Shown here: positions 17,203-26,672 of the stretch, piece by piece
Position numbering within the stretch: position 1 is the stretch's first letter
Layout: each line of letters opens with the position of its first letter
Assembly (NCBI RefSeq): GCF_004138325.1
Contig: NZ_SBLB01000001.1
Coordinates: forward strand, 1,955,648 to 2,019,647
Length of the DNA: 64,000 nucleotides
Reading direction: 5' to 3'
Source of the DNA: Spirosoma sordidisoli
GTDB taxonomy: Bacteria; Bacteroidota; Bacteroidia; Cytophagales; Spirosomataceae
The notes under the pieces: generated by a model
What the model was told of the DNA's origin: nothing
Databases searched by the model: none
Seen by the model: the letters and a program-made list of their open reading frames with translations, nothing else
Made by a program: the position numbers and the translations under genes

Positions 17203-17841
17203 ATGGTCATGACTATTGCGCACAGGGTTGCCGACAACCCGCGTCTGAAACAACTTATTCATTATCTGCTCATTCCGAAAGGGCAAGCGCGTCCGCGGTG
17301 GTGGGTGAGCTGGTTCGTGAATCCGTTTATCCATAAGAAAGGCAAAGGAGCCCGCATCTGCCGGTCGGCCAGACTGGACGTGCTGCCGTTCCGAAAATTT
17401 GAGCTGGCCGATCATGCCACTATCGAAGACTTCTGCGTGATCAACAACGGGGTTGGCGATGTTACCATCGGGCCCAGCTCGCGGGTAGGCATCAGCAGTG
17501 TGGTCATCGGCCCCGTCCGGATCGGCACGCAGGTTATCATTGCGCAGCACGTGGTTATTTCGGGGCTGAACCACAGCTACGAATCGCTCGACAAACCCAT
17601 CCGCCTGCAACCACCCACCAGCCGCTGTGTGGTGATTGAAGACGAATGCTGGATTGGGGCCAACGCGGTCATCACGGCCGGGGTGCGGATCGGTAAGCAC
17701 TCGGTGGTAGCGGCTGGCAGTATCGTTACGAAAGATGTGCCCCCCTATTCGGTGGTGGGCGGGAATCCGGCGCGTTTGCTCAAAGCGTATAATCCCGAAA
17801 GCCAGTCGTGGGAAAAAGTACGCCCTCAACCGGTTAGCTGA
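17203..17841 (+). CDS. Left-handed beta-helix acyltransferase (WcaF/LacA-like)
   Basis: Hexapeptide-repeat O-acetyltransferase of 212 aa, expected to acetylate a sugar of the polysaccharide using acetyl-CoA. The hexad repeats run from about 60 to 190 (VTIGPSSRVGISSVVIGPVRI; CWIGANAVITAGVRIGKHSV), with the active-site His in GLNHSYESLDKP and the CoA-binding VGGNPARLLK end. ATG at 17203 and at 17209 are both possible. It is the last gene of the EPS region on this strand. Confidence 0.9.
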   Translation: MVMTIAHRVADNPRLKQLIHYLLIPKGQARPRWWVSWFVNPFIHKKGKGARICRSARLDVLPFRKFELADHATIEDFCVINNGVGDVTIGPSSRVGISSVVIGPVRIGTQVIIAQHVVISGLNHSYESLDKPIRLQPPTSRCVVIEDECWIGANAVITAGVRIGKHSVVAAGSIVTKDVPPYSVVGGNPARLLKAYNPESQSWEKVRPQPVS

Positions 17842-18257
17842 GTTAGTATTCGGGGCTTGGAAGGCAATTCTGCGCCGGGGTTCTATGAACAGGGCGCCCC
17901 GCTGGGGCTCGAGAGCTTGTTTGGGGAAGTTATCTGCTGAATTTAGTCGGCTCGAGGGGCCGCCTTTTACACCCCCCAGCCCCCTAAAGGGGGAGCCGTC
18001 CGCGCCGAATGGGCTCCCCCTTTAGGGGGCTGGGGGTAAAAAAACGGGTCTCATCACGGCTTTAACTTCTCAACTGACTTCCCTAAACAACCCCTAAAGG
18101 GACGGCCGGCCGCTGCCGGAGCCGTCCGCGCTCCGGCAGCTTTTCCACGCCTGCTCTGACCTTTCCCAGCAGCCTTGCTAAAGTTATCAGAAAGACCTCG
18201 TCGTTCCGCGTCCACGCTGGTCATCTCAGTAACTTAGCTGTGATCACAGATATACCC
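17842..18257. repeat. Intergenic region with two strong hairpins
   Basis: No gene. Contains the 25-bp perfect inverted repeat 17973-17997/18012-18036 and a 10-bp hairpin 18112-18121/18131-18140 (GCTGCCGGAG arms). Another partial CCCTAAAGGG core is at 18092-18101. Repeat-driven region between a plus-strand and a minus-strand gene, where the hairpins may also stop transcription. Confidence 0.75.
17973..18036. repeat. CCCCCAGCCCCCTAAAGGGGGAGCC inverted-repeat element
   Basis: The left arm (17973-17997) pairs perfectly over 25 bp with 18012-18036 around a 14-nt loop. Each arm itself contains the CCCCCTAAAGGGGG palindrome. The right side is followed by seven A residues and the left is preceded by TTTTAC. 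Elements of this CTAAAG type are widespread in Bacteroidota intergenic DNA (from memory, not checked). Confidence 0.8.
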
Positions 18258-18740
18258 TTACAACCGGTATCGGTTGGCAGGCAGGGTAACCGTCTCCAGC
18301 CAGTAGCTGCCCAATGTCTGGAAATACAGCAACCACTGATCATAATCGACCGGTTTTTTCAGGTAAGAAGAAGCGCCCAACTCGTACGTTTTGAGGATGT
18401 CAGCGCTATTATCTGATGAGCTAAACGTCACCACCGGAACCTGACCCAGCGGAAAAGGCATGTTTTTTATGTACTCCAGCAACGCCAGACCATCGATCCG
18501 GTCGGGCATGTATAAATCCATCAGGATCAGCTTCGGAATCTCCCACTCCTGATAGGTCCAGGCGTCCAGCTGCACCAGAGCCTCTTTCGGCGAGCGGGCC
18601 CAGATAACCTGCACGTTGGGAAGACTTTGCTGAACAATCTTCTGAATCAGCGTTCCCTGATCTTCGTTATCCTCAACGAGAAAGATGCGCACTGGTTTAG
18701 AAGCAGTTCGACTACTGATTGAATGTCCGGTAAGTTTCAT
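18258..18740 (-). CDS. Rcp1-type single-domain response regulator
   Basis: Receiver-only protein of 160 aa. It has the acidic pocket E23/D24 (IFLVEDNEDQ), phosphoacceptor D75 (LILMDLYMPD), S107/S108 and K129 (SSYLKKPVDY). The insert before D75 and the 'MPDRIDGLALLEYIK' loop are typical of receivers that partner with phytochrome-like or hybrid kinases. No kinase is adjacent. It could signal to the neighbouring EPS or adhesin genes, but nothing in the sequence shows this. Confidence 0.9.
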   Translation of the reverse strand: MKLTGHSISSRTASKPVRIFLVEDNEDQGTLIQKIVQQSLPNVQVIWARSPKEALVQLDAWTYQEWEIPKLILMDLYMPDRIDGLALLEYIKNMPFPLGQVPVVTFSSSDNSADILKTYELGASSYLKKPVDYDQWLLYFQTLGSYWLETVTLPANRYRL

Positions 18741-19207
18741 AAAGCAGGGAGGTTAGCCTGTCAATATAACAAACTATTTATCAAATAGATTAAATAGTCT
18801 ATTGGTCATTTTCAGGTGTATACGTTGATCATCAACCGTTTTTGTGACCGGACATGCGTTTATGAGCCAGCCTCTGCCTGTCAGCTGTCGCCAGAGATGA
18901 ATGTTCATCAAAGGCCCGCCACGATGACCCGGTGGCTTGCTTTCGGTCAGAAACCAATACCAGAAACCACCCGTATCCCGGCAGGATGAGTCCGTTCAGG
19001 CGGTCCGGGCCTGCTTTCGGTTCATCGATCCGGCAGACGCCCTCGTTGTTCTGTCCTTTCGGATCCATGGCCGTCAACGGAAAATAGAATCAACGTTTTA
19101 ACGTATAGACACTTGCGTCGGCCGACTGTCCCGACTTCCGGGTCGCCAGTGAGCAAACGGTCTGTCTGTTTTCGTCTGGTCGTGGGCTCGGCTCCGGGTG
19201 CTATCGA

Positions 19208-19244
19208 CCACAAAAAACCCCGGCAACAGCGTCGCCGGGGTTTT
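19208..19244 (-). terminator. Rho-independent terminator of the 1036-aa adhesin gene
   Basis: CCCCGGC...GCCGGGG stem flanked by A6 on the left and TTTT on the right, about 60 nt after the adhesin stop on the minus strand. Its symmetry means that it could stop transcription from either side. Confidence 0.8.
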
Positions 19245-19277
19245 CTAACTATCCTCTCAATATACTATCTTCATAGG

Positions 19278-19297
19278 GTTGGGCTCATGAGCCCAAC
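19278..19297. repeat. 20-bp perfect palindrome GTTGGGCTCATGAGCCCAAC
   Basis: Fully self-complementary sequence 7 bp downstream of the adhesin stop codon. It could add to 3'-end formation of the mRNA or be a protein-binding site. Confidence 0.6.
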
Positions 19298-19304
19298 GCC
19301 TGTA

Positions 19305-22300
19305 TTATCTGACTTTTCGGATCACGACCGGTACGCATTTCGGCGCCGGGCATTCGCAGACCACCGGATCGAGCGTAACGGTAACGTCCGTTACACAGGT
19401 GCCACCCGCGCTGAACAGTCGAACGGTATAGGTTTGCCGCTGGGTCGGGTTCGCAATACCGGTGAAGCTCACCGCTCCGCTAACAACCAGCTTGTTGCTG
19501 GCCGCGCCGTAGACGGGTCCGCTCCCATATGAGCTGCCCGGTACGATGTCGGCACGCTCTACGTTCTGCAGGGTCGTGAAGTCAAACCGCGCATCGCTGT
19601 TCGGATTGGCACCGGTACAGGTAGCGGCAGTCACCGTCGGAGCCACATCGAACGTGGGGGCACTGTTGACGGTAATCGTAGTAGCAATGGTCGATGAACA
19701 GCCCGTCGAGAACGTACACGTAGCCGAGTAGGTCGTCGTTACCAGCGGCTCGATCGATAGCGATGCCGTATTGTCGCCAGTTGACCAGAGGATGCTGCCG
19801 CCTTCGCAACCGCCCACTACCAGATTGGTTGACGTACCGGCGCAGATCGTTGCCGAATCTATGGTCAGTTGCGGACTGGCGTTAACCGTTACCGTAGCGC
19901 TGGTCACGTCTGAGCAACCGGCTTGGTTCGTTACGGTTACCGAGTAAACTCCGGTGCTGGTGACCGAAATAGCCGCCGTTACCTCGTTTGTCGACCATCG
20001 GTAGGTTGCTCCCCCACTGGCAGTCAGCGTTGAACTCTGACCCGAGCAGATGGTAGCGTTGCTTACCGTAATGCTGGCGACCGGGTTGGCGTTCACCACT
20101 ACCGTGCCGCTGCCCATCGCCGTACAGCCCTCGGCCGAGATGGCCGTTACGCTGTAGACCGTCGAGGAGCTGGCCGCGCTCAGGCTCGTCGCTAGGGTGG
20201 CCGTGTTGCCACTGGCGCCACCGACCTGAGTCAGACCTGGTGAGAAGACGTAGCTGGCGTAACCTGGTGTCGCCGTCAGACTGGCTGTAGCACCAGCGCA
20301 GACCGTCGTGCTGCTCAGGGTGATGACGGGGTTCGGGTTCACCGTAATGGCACCGCTGGCCGTAGCCGAACAGCCCGACGTAGAGATGGCCGTCACGGAA
20401 TAGGTCGTTGTGCTACCGGCCGCGCTCAGGCTCGTCGCTAGGGTGGCCGTGTTGCCACTGGCGCCACCGATCTGGGTCAGACCCGGCGAGAAAACGTAGC
20501 TAGCGTAACCTGGCGTCGCCGTCAGGCTGGCCGTCGTGCCGGCGCAGACCGTCGTGCTGCTGAGGGTAATGACGGGGTTGCTGTTGACCACCACCGTACC
20601 ACTGCCCACTGCCGTACAGCCCTCAGCCGAGATAGCCGTTACGCTGTAGACCGTCGAGGAGTTAGCCGCGCTCAGGCTCGTAGCGATTGTAGCCGTGTTG
20701 CCACCGGCGCCACCGACCTGGGTCAGACCCGGTGAGAAAACGTAGCTGGCATAGCCCGGTGTCGCCGTCAGGCTGGCTGTCGTGCCGGCGCAGACCGTCG
20801 TGCTGCTGAGGGTAATGACGGGGTTCGGATTCACCGTAATGGCACCGCTGGCCGTAGCCGAACAGCCCGACGTAGAGATGGCCGTCACGGAATAGGTCGT
20901 TGTGCTACCGGCCGCACTCAGGCTCGTAGCCAGGGTTGCCGTATTACCCGATGCACCGCCCACCTGAGTCAGACCCGGCGAGAACACGTAGCTGGCATAG
21001 CCCGGTGTTGCCGTCAGGCTGGCCGTAGCACCAGCGCAGACCGTCGTACTGCTCAGAGTAACTACCGGGTTCGGATTCACCGTAATGGTTGTCGATGTGC
21101 TGGCGGTACAAGTGCCGTAGGTGTTCGACGTACAGGTGAACGAATAAGCCGTTGTCGATGTCGGCGATACCGTTATGCTGGCCGCGCTGGACCCCGTGCT
21201 CCACAAAATTGTACCGGTACCGCAGCCGGTAGCCGTCAGGCTGGTGCTGCCGCCCACGCAGATAGCCGTAGCCGAAGCCACCGCACTCAGGTTCGGCAGG
21301 ATACCATCTTCGATAACGAGCGGTACGCAACCACTGGCCGGACAGTCGACATTAGCCGTTGTGGTGAAGCTGTAACTACCCGCCTGCGTAATGGTGAAGC
21401 TGTTTCCCGAAGCTACCGGAGCCGGACTGGCATTTCGGTACCATTGTACATTGGTGTACCCGACGGGCAGGCTCGCGACGTACGACTCGCCCGGGCACAT
21501 CTTGACCGGTACAGTCACCCCCGCGCGGCTTACGTTGTTGCGCGTGCTGATTTCGGCATCGGCGGTCGTGACATAAGCCGTATTATAGACAATACCTTCG
21601 GCGTTTGTTTTCACCGTCAGGTTAATGCTCGACGTAGCGCCGGCCAGCATGGTCCCCAGCGACCAGGTCAGTACCGTCTGCGACGAGGGTGTGGTGCTGA
21701 CCGTAGCCGCTGGTGAGGATGAGACGTAGAGTACACCGGCGTCGAGGGTGTCTTTTACAACGACGTTGGTAGCCACGCCGTCGGGGCTGATGTTGTCGAC
21801 CCGGATGGTGAAGCCAGCGTTACTACCCAGCGTTACGCTCGTTACGGTGGCCGTTTTTGTCAGGCTCAGATCCGGAGCACCAGCGGCCAGTCCAATATCG
21901 TACGAGTCGTTGGGCGAGTTGGTACCGCCGGTGGCGGCAAATACCACGATCTGGTTACCGATGACCTGCGCATCGCTGTCGCCACTGGTATCGCCCTGGT
22001 TCCGTTTCGTCAGCGAAAAGCCCGCTGGCAGATCGGTTGTAGCCACCCGAATTTCATAGGCCGTATTAGGCTTGAGTCCTCCCGTCACAACGGCGTCGTC
22101 GAAGGTGTACTGTCCATTGGCGTCGGAGGTCGTCTGACCGCGCTGGATTCCCTGCTGATAGAGCCGGAGTTTTACGTTACCGATCCCCACTTCGCCATCG
22201 TCCTGACGACCGTTTCGGTTGTAATCGTGAAAAACGCGGTTGCCGAGTGCCAGCGCTTTGGGTGCGTTTCGGGCACCCGGAGGCCGATTGCCAGGGGGTG

Positions 22301-22415
22301 AATCATCAGGTGCAAAAGCCCCCGCTGTCTGCGCTACCAGGATCAGTAGCCACAGCCCCGCCACCCGCACTAGTCGTTCTGTCAGCAGGGAGCTAAAACT
22401 GGATAACTGTTTCAT
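19305..22415 (-). CDS. Giant secreted adhesin with SdrD_B, DUF11 and tandem Ig/PKD-like repeats
   Basis: Probable cell-surface protein of 1036 aa. Signal peptide at 1-33 (LWLLILVAQTAGAFA), an SdrD_B-like domain about 55-150 (GNRVFHDYNRNGRQDDGEVG), a DUF11-like domain about 155-270 (LSLTKTATVTSVTLGSNAGF) and then cysteine-containing 80-aa repeats at about 450-770. Four repeats of the form VTLSSTTVCAGATASLTATP...TVNPNP alternate in two subtypes with a 160-aa (480-bp) period and very high nucleotide identity, suggesting recent duplication. The C-terminal roughly 95 aa, ending CxCPAPKCVPVVIRKVR, resemble the end of the neighbouring 1391-aa protein. No typical T9SS sorting domain is seen. Role in surface adhesion or motility is inference. 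Confidence 0.88.
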   Translation of the reverse strand: MKQLSSFSSLLTERLVRVAGLWLLILVAQTAGAFAPDDSPPGNRPPGARNAPKALALGNRVFHDYNRNGRQDDGEVGIGNVKLRLYQQGIQRGQTTSDANGQYTFDDAVVTGGLKPNTAYEIRVATTDLPAGFSLTKRNQGDTSGDSDAQVIGNQIVVFAATGGTNSPNDSYDIGLAAGAPDLSLTKTATVTSVTLGSNAGFTIRVDNISPDGVATNVVVKDTLDAGVLYVSSSPAATVSTTPSSQTVLTWSLGTMLAGATSSINLTVKTNAEGIVYNTAYVTTADAEISTRNNVSRAGVTVPVKMCPGESYVASLPVGYTNVQWYRNASPAPVASGNSFTITQAGSYSFTTTANVDCPASGCVPLVIEDGILPNLSAVASATAICVGGSTSLTATGCGTGTILWSTGSSAASITVSPTSTTAYSFTCTSNTYGTCTASTSTTITVNPNPVVTLSSTTVCAGATASLTATPGYASYVFSPGLTQVGGASGNTATLATSLSAAGSTTTYSVTAISTSGCSATASGAITVNPNPVITLSSTTVCAGTTASLTATPGYASYVFSPGLTQVGGAGGNTATIATSLSAANSSTVYSVTAISAEGCTAVGSGTVVVNSNPVITLSSTTVCAGTTASLTATPGYASYVFSPGLTQIGGASGNTATLATSLSAAGSTTTYSVTAISTSGCSATASGAITVNPNPVITLSSTTVCAGATASLTATPGYASYVFSPGLTQVGGASGNTATLATSLSAASSSTVYSVTAISAEGCTAMGSGTVVVNANPVASITVSNATICSGQSSTLTASGGATYRWSTNEVTAAISVTSTGVYSVTVTNQAGCSDVTSATVTVNASPQLTIDSATICAGTSTNLVVGGCEGGSILWSTGDNTASLSIEPLVTTTYSATCTFSTGCSSTIATTITVNSAPTFDVAPTVTAATCTGANPNSDARFDFTTLQNVERADIVPGSSYGSGPVYGAASNKLVVSGAVSFTGIANPTQRQTYTVRLFSAGGTCVTDVTVTLDPVVCECPAPKCVPVVIRKVR
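20090..21075 (-). repeat. Four 240-bp tandem coding repeats (480-bp higher-order period)
   Basis: Within the adhesin gene, blocks beginning near 20339, 20579, 20819 and 21060 (minus strand) encode nearly the same 80 residues. Units 1 and 3 end in STSGCSATASGAITV; units 2 and 4 end in SAEGCTAxGSGTVVV. Long stretches are identical in DNA, so recombination here can change repeat number. Confidence 0.85.
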
Positions 22416-22496
22416 AGAGGATTGTTTGTCAAGCTGTTTTATTTAGTTAAGTAATCGGTGTTGACGGTTAGCAGGTATTGAATACGTACAGGGTTT

Positions 22497-25400
22497 TTAG
22501 CGCTTTTGCAGACTTACTTTCGGACATAACAGCGGTTCGCAGGTCGAGCAGGAAGCCACAGGGTTTGTTGTTTGTGTAGTCTGGCAGGTTGGTACGTCAA
22601 GATCACGGATAACGAGGGTGTAGGTGGTCGAGCCATCCGCTTTGAACGTAGTGGGCGTGCCGACAGTCACCGACTGACCGTAGGTTGTTCCGCCGGGGTT
22701 CAGCACCGTGCCGTTCAGCAATACCTCGAACCGGTTCGACGGGCCGCGCACGCCGGGCAGCGCCCGTACACCCAGGGTATAATAATCGTCGGCGGCCGTT
22801 GAGTTGGTGTTGTTACTGGCACAGCTTCCCTGCACCAGCGTGGCTGACGTCAACGTCTGGCTAACAGTCGTTGTGGCCGAGGCCGTACAGCCGTTCGGGG
22901 CCGTAGCCGTTACGGTATAGGTGCCAATCTGGCTAACCGTAGCACTGGCGCCTGATGTACTCACCAAACCCGGTCCGGCAAACACGTAGCTCAGCCCGCC
23001 GGTCGTGCTGCTGGCGGTGAGCGTCACCGTAGCCGCCGTGCAGCTGAGCGGTCGGTTACTGGTCAGACTAAGCGACTGGGGCGCAGTCGTATTGAGGGTA
23101 ACCACCGCCGTAGCCGAACTGGTACTGGCACAGCCATTGGCGGTAACGGTCAGTGTATACGTACCGGGTGTACTGGTCGTGAAACTTTGTGCCGCGGAGG
23201 TGAAGGCAAGTGGGCCGGTCCAGCTGTAGGTCGACCCGGTCAGGCTTGAGCTACCCGTTACGGTAGCCGTAGCCACGCAGGTAATCGTCCCCCCCGTAGC
23301 GGTTGGCACCGGCACTGGCCTAACCGTCACGGTACCGGTGGTCGTAGCCGTACAGCCATTGGCATTGGCCGCGGTTACCGTATAAGTCGTTGTGCCGCTT
23401 GGCGTGACCGTGAAGCTACCCGTCGCACTTGTCAGGCCACCCGGCGTCAGCGTGTAGCTGGTACCGCCCGTAGCCGTCAGGGTGGCCGTCTGGCCAGCGC
23501 AGATGCTGGTGCTGCTCAGCGTGGGCGTCGGCAACTGGTTGACCGTCACGACGCCGGTAGCTCTGGCGGTACAGCTGCTGGCGTTCGTAGCAACGACCGT
23601 GTAAGTCGTCGTGCCACTGGGTGTGACCGTAAAGCTACCGCTAGCGCTGACCGTTCCCGTATTGACCAGCGTGTAGCTGGTGCCGCCTGTAGCCGTCAGG
23701 ACAGCGGAACGCCCGACGCAGATGCTGGTGCTGTTCAGTGATGGCGTCGGTAACTGATTGACCGTGACCGTACCAGAGGTCGTGGATGTGCAGCCGCTGG
23801 CGTTGGCTGCGGTTACCGTATAAGTGGTCGTACCGCTTGGCGTGACGGTGAAGCTGCCCGTCGCACTCGTCAAGCTGCCCGGCGTCAGCGTGTAGCTGGT
23901 GCCGCCTGTAGCCGTCAGGACAGCGGAACGCCCGACGCATATTGATGTCGATGAAAGGGTTACGGCGGGATTCGGGTTAATCGTTACCTGAATTAGCTGC
24001 GAGGGCCGGCACCCATCAGCCGCAGGGGCAGGATTCAGAATAGCATAGACATAATAGGTAATGGCCGTCGTACCCGTATTGGCCGGGAAGGCTACGTTCC
24101 CGATACCGGCCGTACCGCTGGCGGGCGTCGCGGTTCCGAGCGACGTCCCCCCCGAATACATGGCCGTGCCGCTCTGGGGAGCCGTGAAGTAAACGAATTG
24201 TATACCGCTGGTAACTGTAGTCGTGGTCGCCACCGTTAGCGATCGGATGGGTGTACCGGTGCAAACGGCCGTTGTACCCGACGGATTCGTTATGGTTGGA
24301 CAGTCGACAAATCCGAAGTCGAGGGTGTGGTTATTTTCGCCGTAGTCGCCCGTGGTGAAGCTGACAACCGCATTGTTCCCACTTCGTACGGCGTCATTAT
24401 CAATCGACGGATCGGAACCGGAACCACTGGGTGCCGGCAGGTAACCCGACCCCGAAAGAGCGGTCTGACTCAGCGGAACCCGCAGTTCATAGGCCGTGTT
24501 AGGCAGTAAGCCACCCGATACGTTGGTACTGTTGAAATAATATTCGCCATTGGCATCTGTGGTGGTCGATGCCACCTGCGTACCGTTCAGATACAGCTGC
24601 ACGGTTATGGTGGCCAGGGGCGACAGGCCGTTATCCTGCGTACCGTTGGCGCCCGTTGCTACCCCGTCGTACCAGACGCGGTTGCCAATTTCGATCGGAG
24701 CCGGACTACAGGTCAGTTCCAGATCGCCCAAGCCGTTTGCTTTACCGAAGGTGGCTACGTCGCCACTGGCATAGACCTGCACGCTGGTTGACGGACTACC
24801 GGTACCCGTCGCATTTCGGAACCGCCGGATACCCCCCGCATCAATCTGGTCGGTCGGGTCAATTACGATGGACGATACATCACCGGTGCCGGGGAAGACG
24901 GCCAGGGCCCCCTCGCTCATCTCCGCATGGTACGGATCCGTAGCCGAAGGAATAGCAATGGCGTCCTGGTAATAGTATTCGCCCCCGCCAAAACCCTGTC
25001 CGTTGGTGGCACCAGCCGTAGCCGTTCCGTTACAGACCCGGCCCGCTCGCTCGATAGTCCACTGGTTGATGGCCGGATCGCATTTGCCCGCCCGCAGAAT
25101 GTCGCCCGGCGCGATGGCCCGGTATAACGTAGTCGTGTTGGACGTGTTGGTACCGTAGTTATTATTTCCGTACTGATCGCCCAGGCGGTCGCGCAGGCTC
25201 AGGATCATGGAGCCATCGACGTCGAATTCAATACCCGTCAGCATCGGCTGAGGATAGCTGCAGTTGGGCAGGTCAGCGCGCGCAAACCGGTTAGGTACGC
25301 TGCCGGTAGCTGGAGGAGCGCTAATCCAGGGTAACCAGTATTCAGCCCGGTCAACTCCCGACCGGTCGTTGTTGGTGGCTCCTTTCTTATAGGTTAGCGG

Positions 25401-26672
25401 AAACGACAGTACCTGGGTGAAGCTGTTATTGGTCGGGTTGAACTCATACACGTACGCCTTCATGTTAGTCGTATCGCGGGTGATCAGGTTTCCCGTTGTC
25501 GAACCGGCTCCGAAGTTGATGGTTGTGGAGGTAGGCACGCCCTCGTTGGTCGTAACCCCGCCAACGTACACCCGATCCCGGTACACTTTAAGCGCAAACG
25601 GCCTGAAAACACTCCCCGTCCGCTGCGAAGGTACCGGCAGCGTGTAGCTCGTTGGCGTACCGGCGGTTGGGGTCGCGCTGGTCGGGTTGGTAATTGGGAT
25701 TTTGTACAGCGACCGGTCGGCCAGGTTTACGGCATATAGTGTGGTGCCATCTTCCGAAAGCTCTATATCGCCCAGGCCAGCTTTACCCACCTGATCGTAT
25801 ACGGACGGGTCGTGATTACCCGTGGTTATGTTGGCCGGTAACCCCCGGTCGGTGTTGGAGGCAACGGTACCGGCACTGAGGGTCGTAAACACACTCGACA
25901 CCAGCGTACCGCTCACCACCCGGGTCAGATAGATGGCGCCTGCCCCTCCGGGCCCCAGACCCGCGTGTCGTTTCACAAACGCACTGGAGTAAAGCTGGTT
26001 GGCAGCCCGCTGATACGCCAGCCCGTATACGGTACCGATCTGCTGGTTCAGCGCCAGGGCCGTTTCGGTAGGCGAGTTACCGGTACTGCTATACGGCAGC
26101 GAAACCAGCACCCCCTGCGTACCGGCGTTTCCGGTAGTAGTGAGCGAATTTCCGTTCACATAGCAGGGCACCAGATAGTTGGGATTGGCCTGGCAATAGT
26201 CGGCCGGGTGGTTGATACCCAGACTGATCGTTGCCGAGACGGGTAGCGTAGTGGTGTTGACAAACTGAACGGTGGTGCCGCTCTGCGTACCCCGTTGCCC
26301 CGGAAAATAGCCACTGGGCAGGTTGGCAAACTGAACCCGGTAGGGCCCGACCACGGAAGGCGTAATGCTGTACTGCCCCTGCGTAGCGGTTGTTGAACTG
26401 GTAACCGCCGTTCCGGCAATAGCTCCCGTAGCGGTATATACGGTCACCGTTACGCCCCCTACTCCAATCTCTCCCGTCAGCGTCGATACGGCGGTGTACT
26501 GACGGGTGCCACTTTCGTTAAAGTCCCGGTAAACAACCCCCGATATCTGCGCGTTAGCCTGACCGGCTACCAGCAGGCTGATCAGACCGATAAACAGACC
26601 GAAGCCACGCCCGGAAGCCGTCTTAAAAAATTGACTATATCGAAGGTAAGTGGCGTAGAATTTTACTTCCAT
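22497..26672 (-). CDS. Giant secreted adhesin, 1391 aa, with SdrD_B domains and Ig-like repeats
   Basis: Probable cell-surface protein. The frame is open to 26777, but the ATG at 26672 (MEVKFYATYLRYSQFFK) gives a standard signal peptide ending in VAGQANAQ, so this start is chosen. An SdrD_B-like domain follows (about 43-125, ISGVVYRDFNESGTRQ), then a roughly 500-aa middle part that reads like a repeated-blade region (IELSEDGTTLYAVNLADRSLYK), a second SdrD_B domain (about 657-790), and three 70-aa repeats (about 905-1120, SICVGRSAVLTATGGTSYTL). The C-terminal 100 aa, ending CSTCEPLLCPKVSLQKR, match the layout of the downstream adhesin's end. The two genes are 81 bp apart and may be one operon. 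Confidence 0.88.
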   Translation of the reverse strand: MEVKFYATYLRYSQFFKTASGRGFGLFIGLISLLVAGQANAQISGVVYRDFNESGTRQYTAVSTLTGEIGVGGVTVTVYTATGAIAGTAVTSSTTATQGQYSITPSVVGPYRVQFANLPSGYFPGQRGTQSGTTVQFVNTTTLPVSATISLGINHPADYCQANPNYLVPCYVNGNSLTTTGNAGTQGVLVSLPYSSTGNSPTETALALNQQIGTVYGLAYQRAANQLYSSAFVKRHAGLGPGGAGAIYLTRVVSGTLVSSVFTTLSAGTVASNTDRGLPANITTGNHDPSVYDQVGKAGLGDIELSEDGTTLYAVNLADRSLYKIPITNPTSATPTAGTPTSYTLPVPSQRTGSVFRPFALKVYRDRVYVGGVTTNEGVPTSTTINFGAGSTTGNLITRDTTNMKAYVYEFNPTNNSFTQVLSFPLTYKKGATNNDRSGVDRAEYWLPWISAPPATGSVPNRFARADLPNCSYPQPMLTGIEFDVDGSMILSLRDRLGDQYGNNNYGTNTSNTTTLYRAIAPGDILRAGKCDPAINQWTIERAGRVCNGTATAGATNGQGFGGGEYYYQDAIAIPSATDPYHAEMSEGALAVFPGTGDVSSIVIDPTDQIDAGGIRRFRNATGTGSPSTSVQVYASGDVATFGKANGLGDLELTCSPAPIEIGNRVWYDGVATGANGTQDNGLSPLATITVQLYLNGTQVASTTTDANGEYYFNSTNVSGGLLPNTAYELRVPLSQTALSGSGYLPAPSGSGSDPSIDNDAVRSGNNAVVSFTTGDYGENNHTLDFGFVDCPTITNPSGTTAVCTGTPIRSLTVATTTTVTSGIQFVYFTAPQSGTAMYSGGTSLGTATPASGTAGIGNVAFPANTGTTAITYYVYAILNPAPAADGCRPSQLIQVTINPNPAVTLSSTSICVGRSAVLTATGGTSYTLTPGSLTSATGSFTVTPSGTTTYTVTAANASGCTSTTSGTVTVNQLPTPSLNSTSICVGRSAVLTATGGTSYTLVNTGTVSASGSFTVTPSGTTTYTVVATNASSCTARATGVVTVNQLPTPTLSSTSICAGQTATLTATGGTSYTLTPGGLTSATGSFTVTPSGTTTYTVTAANANGCTATTTGTVTVRPVPVPTATGGTITCVATATVTGSSSLTGSTYSWTGPLAFTSAAQSFTTSTPGTYTLTVTANGCASTSSATAVVTLNTTAPQSLSLTSNRPLSCTAATVTLTASSTTGGLSYVFAGPGLVSTSGASATVSQIGTYTVTATAPNGCTASATTTVSQTLTSATLVQGSCASNNTNSTAADDYYTLGVRALPGVRGPSNRFEVLLNGTVLNPGGTTYGQSVTVGTPTTFKADGSTTYTLVIRDLDVPTCQTTQTTNPVASCSTCEPLLCPKVSLQKR
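23310..23960 (-). repeat. Three tandem 70-aa coding repeats
   Basis: Within the 1391-aa adhesin gene. Each unit encodes SxxSICxGxxAxLTATGGTSYTL followed by SFTVTPSGTTTYTV and ends in VTVNQLPTP. Large parts of the DNA are identical between the units (for example near 23480 and 23900). Confidence 0.8.

Larger units (their letters stand above)
18741..19304. other. Intergenic region with terminator and palindrome
   Basis: About 560 bp without a convincing gene. Open frames at 18832-19213 (both strands) have no start context or family features. It contains a terminator hairpin (19208-19244) and a 20-bp palindrome (19278-19297) at the 3' end of the adhesin gene. Confidence 0.6.

Noticed and set aside
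18832..19213. Short open frames on both strands before the adhesin terminator
   Set aside because: No homology-like features, overlapping frames on both strands, no promoter.
19305..26672. Classical T9SS C-terminal sorting domain on the adhesins
   Set aside because: The ends do not show the usual type A or B pattern; they carry a Cys-rich domain and basic tail instead.
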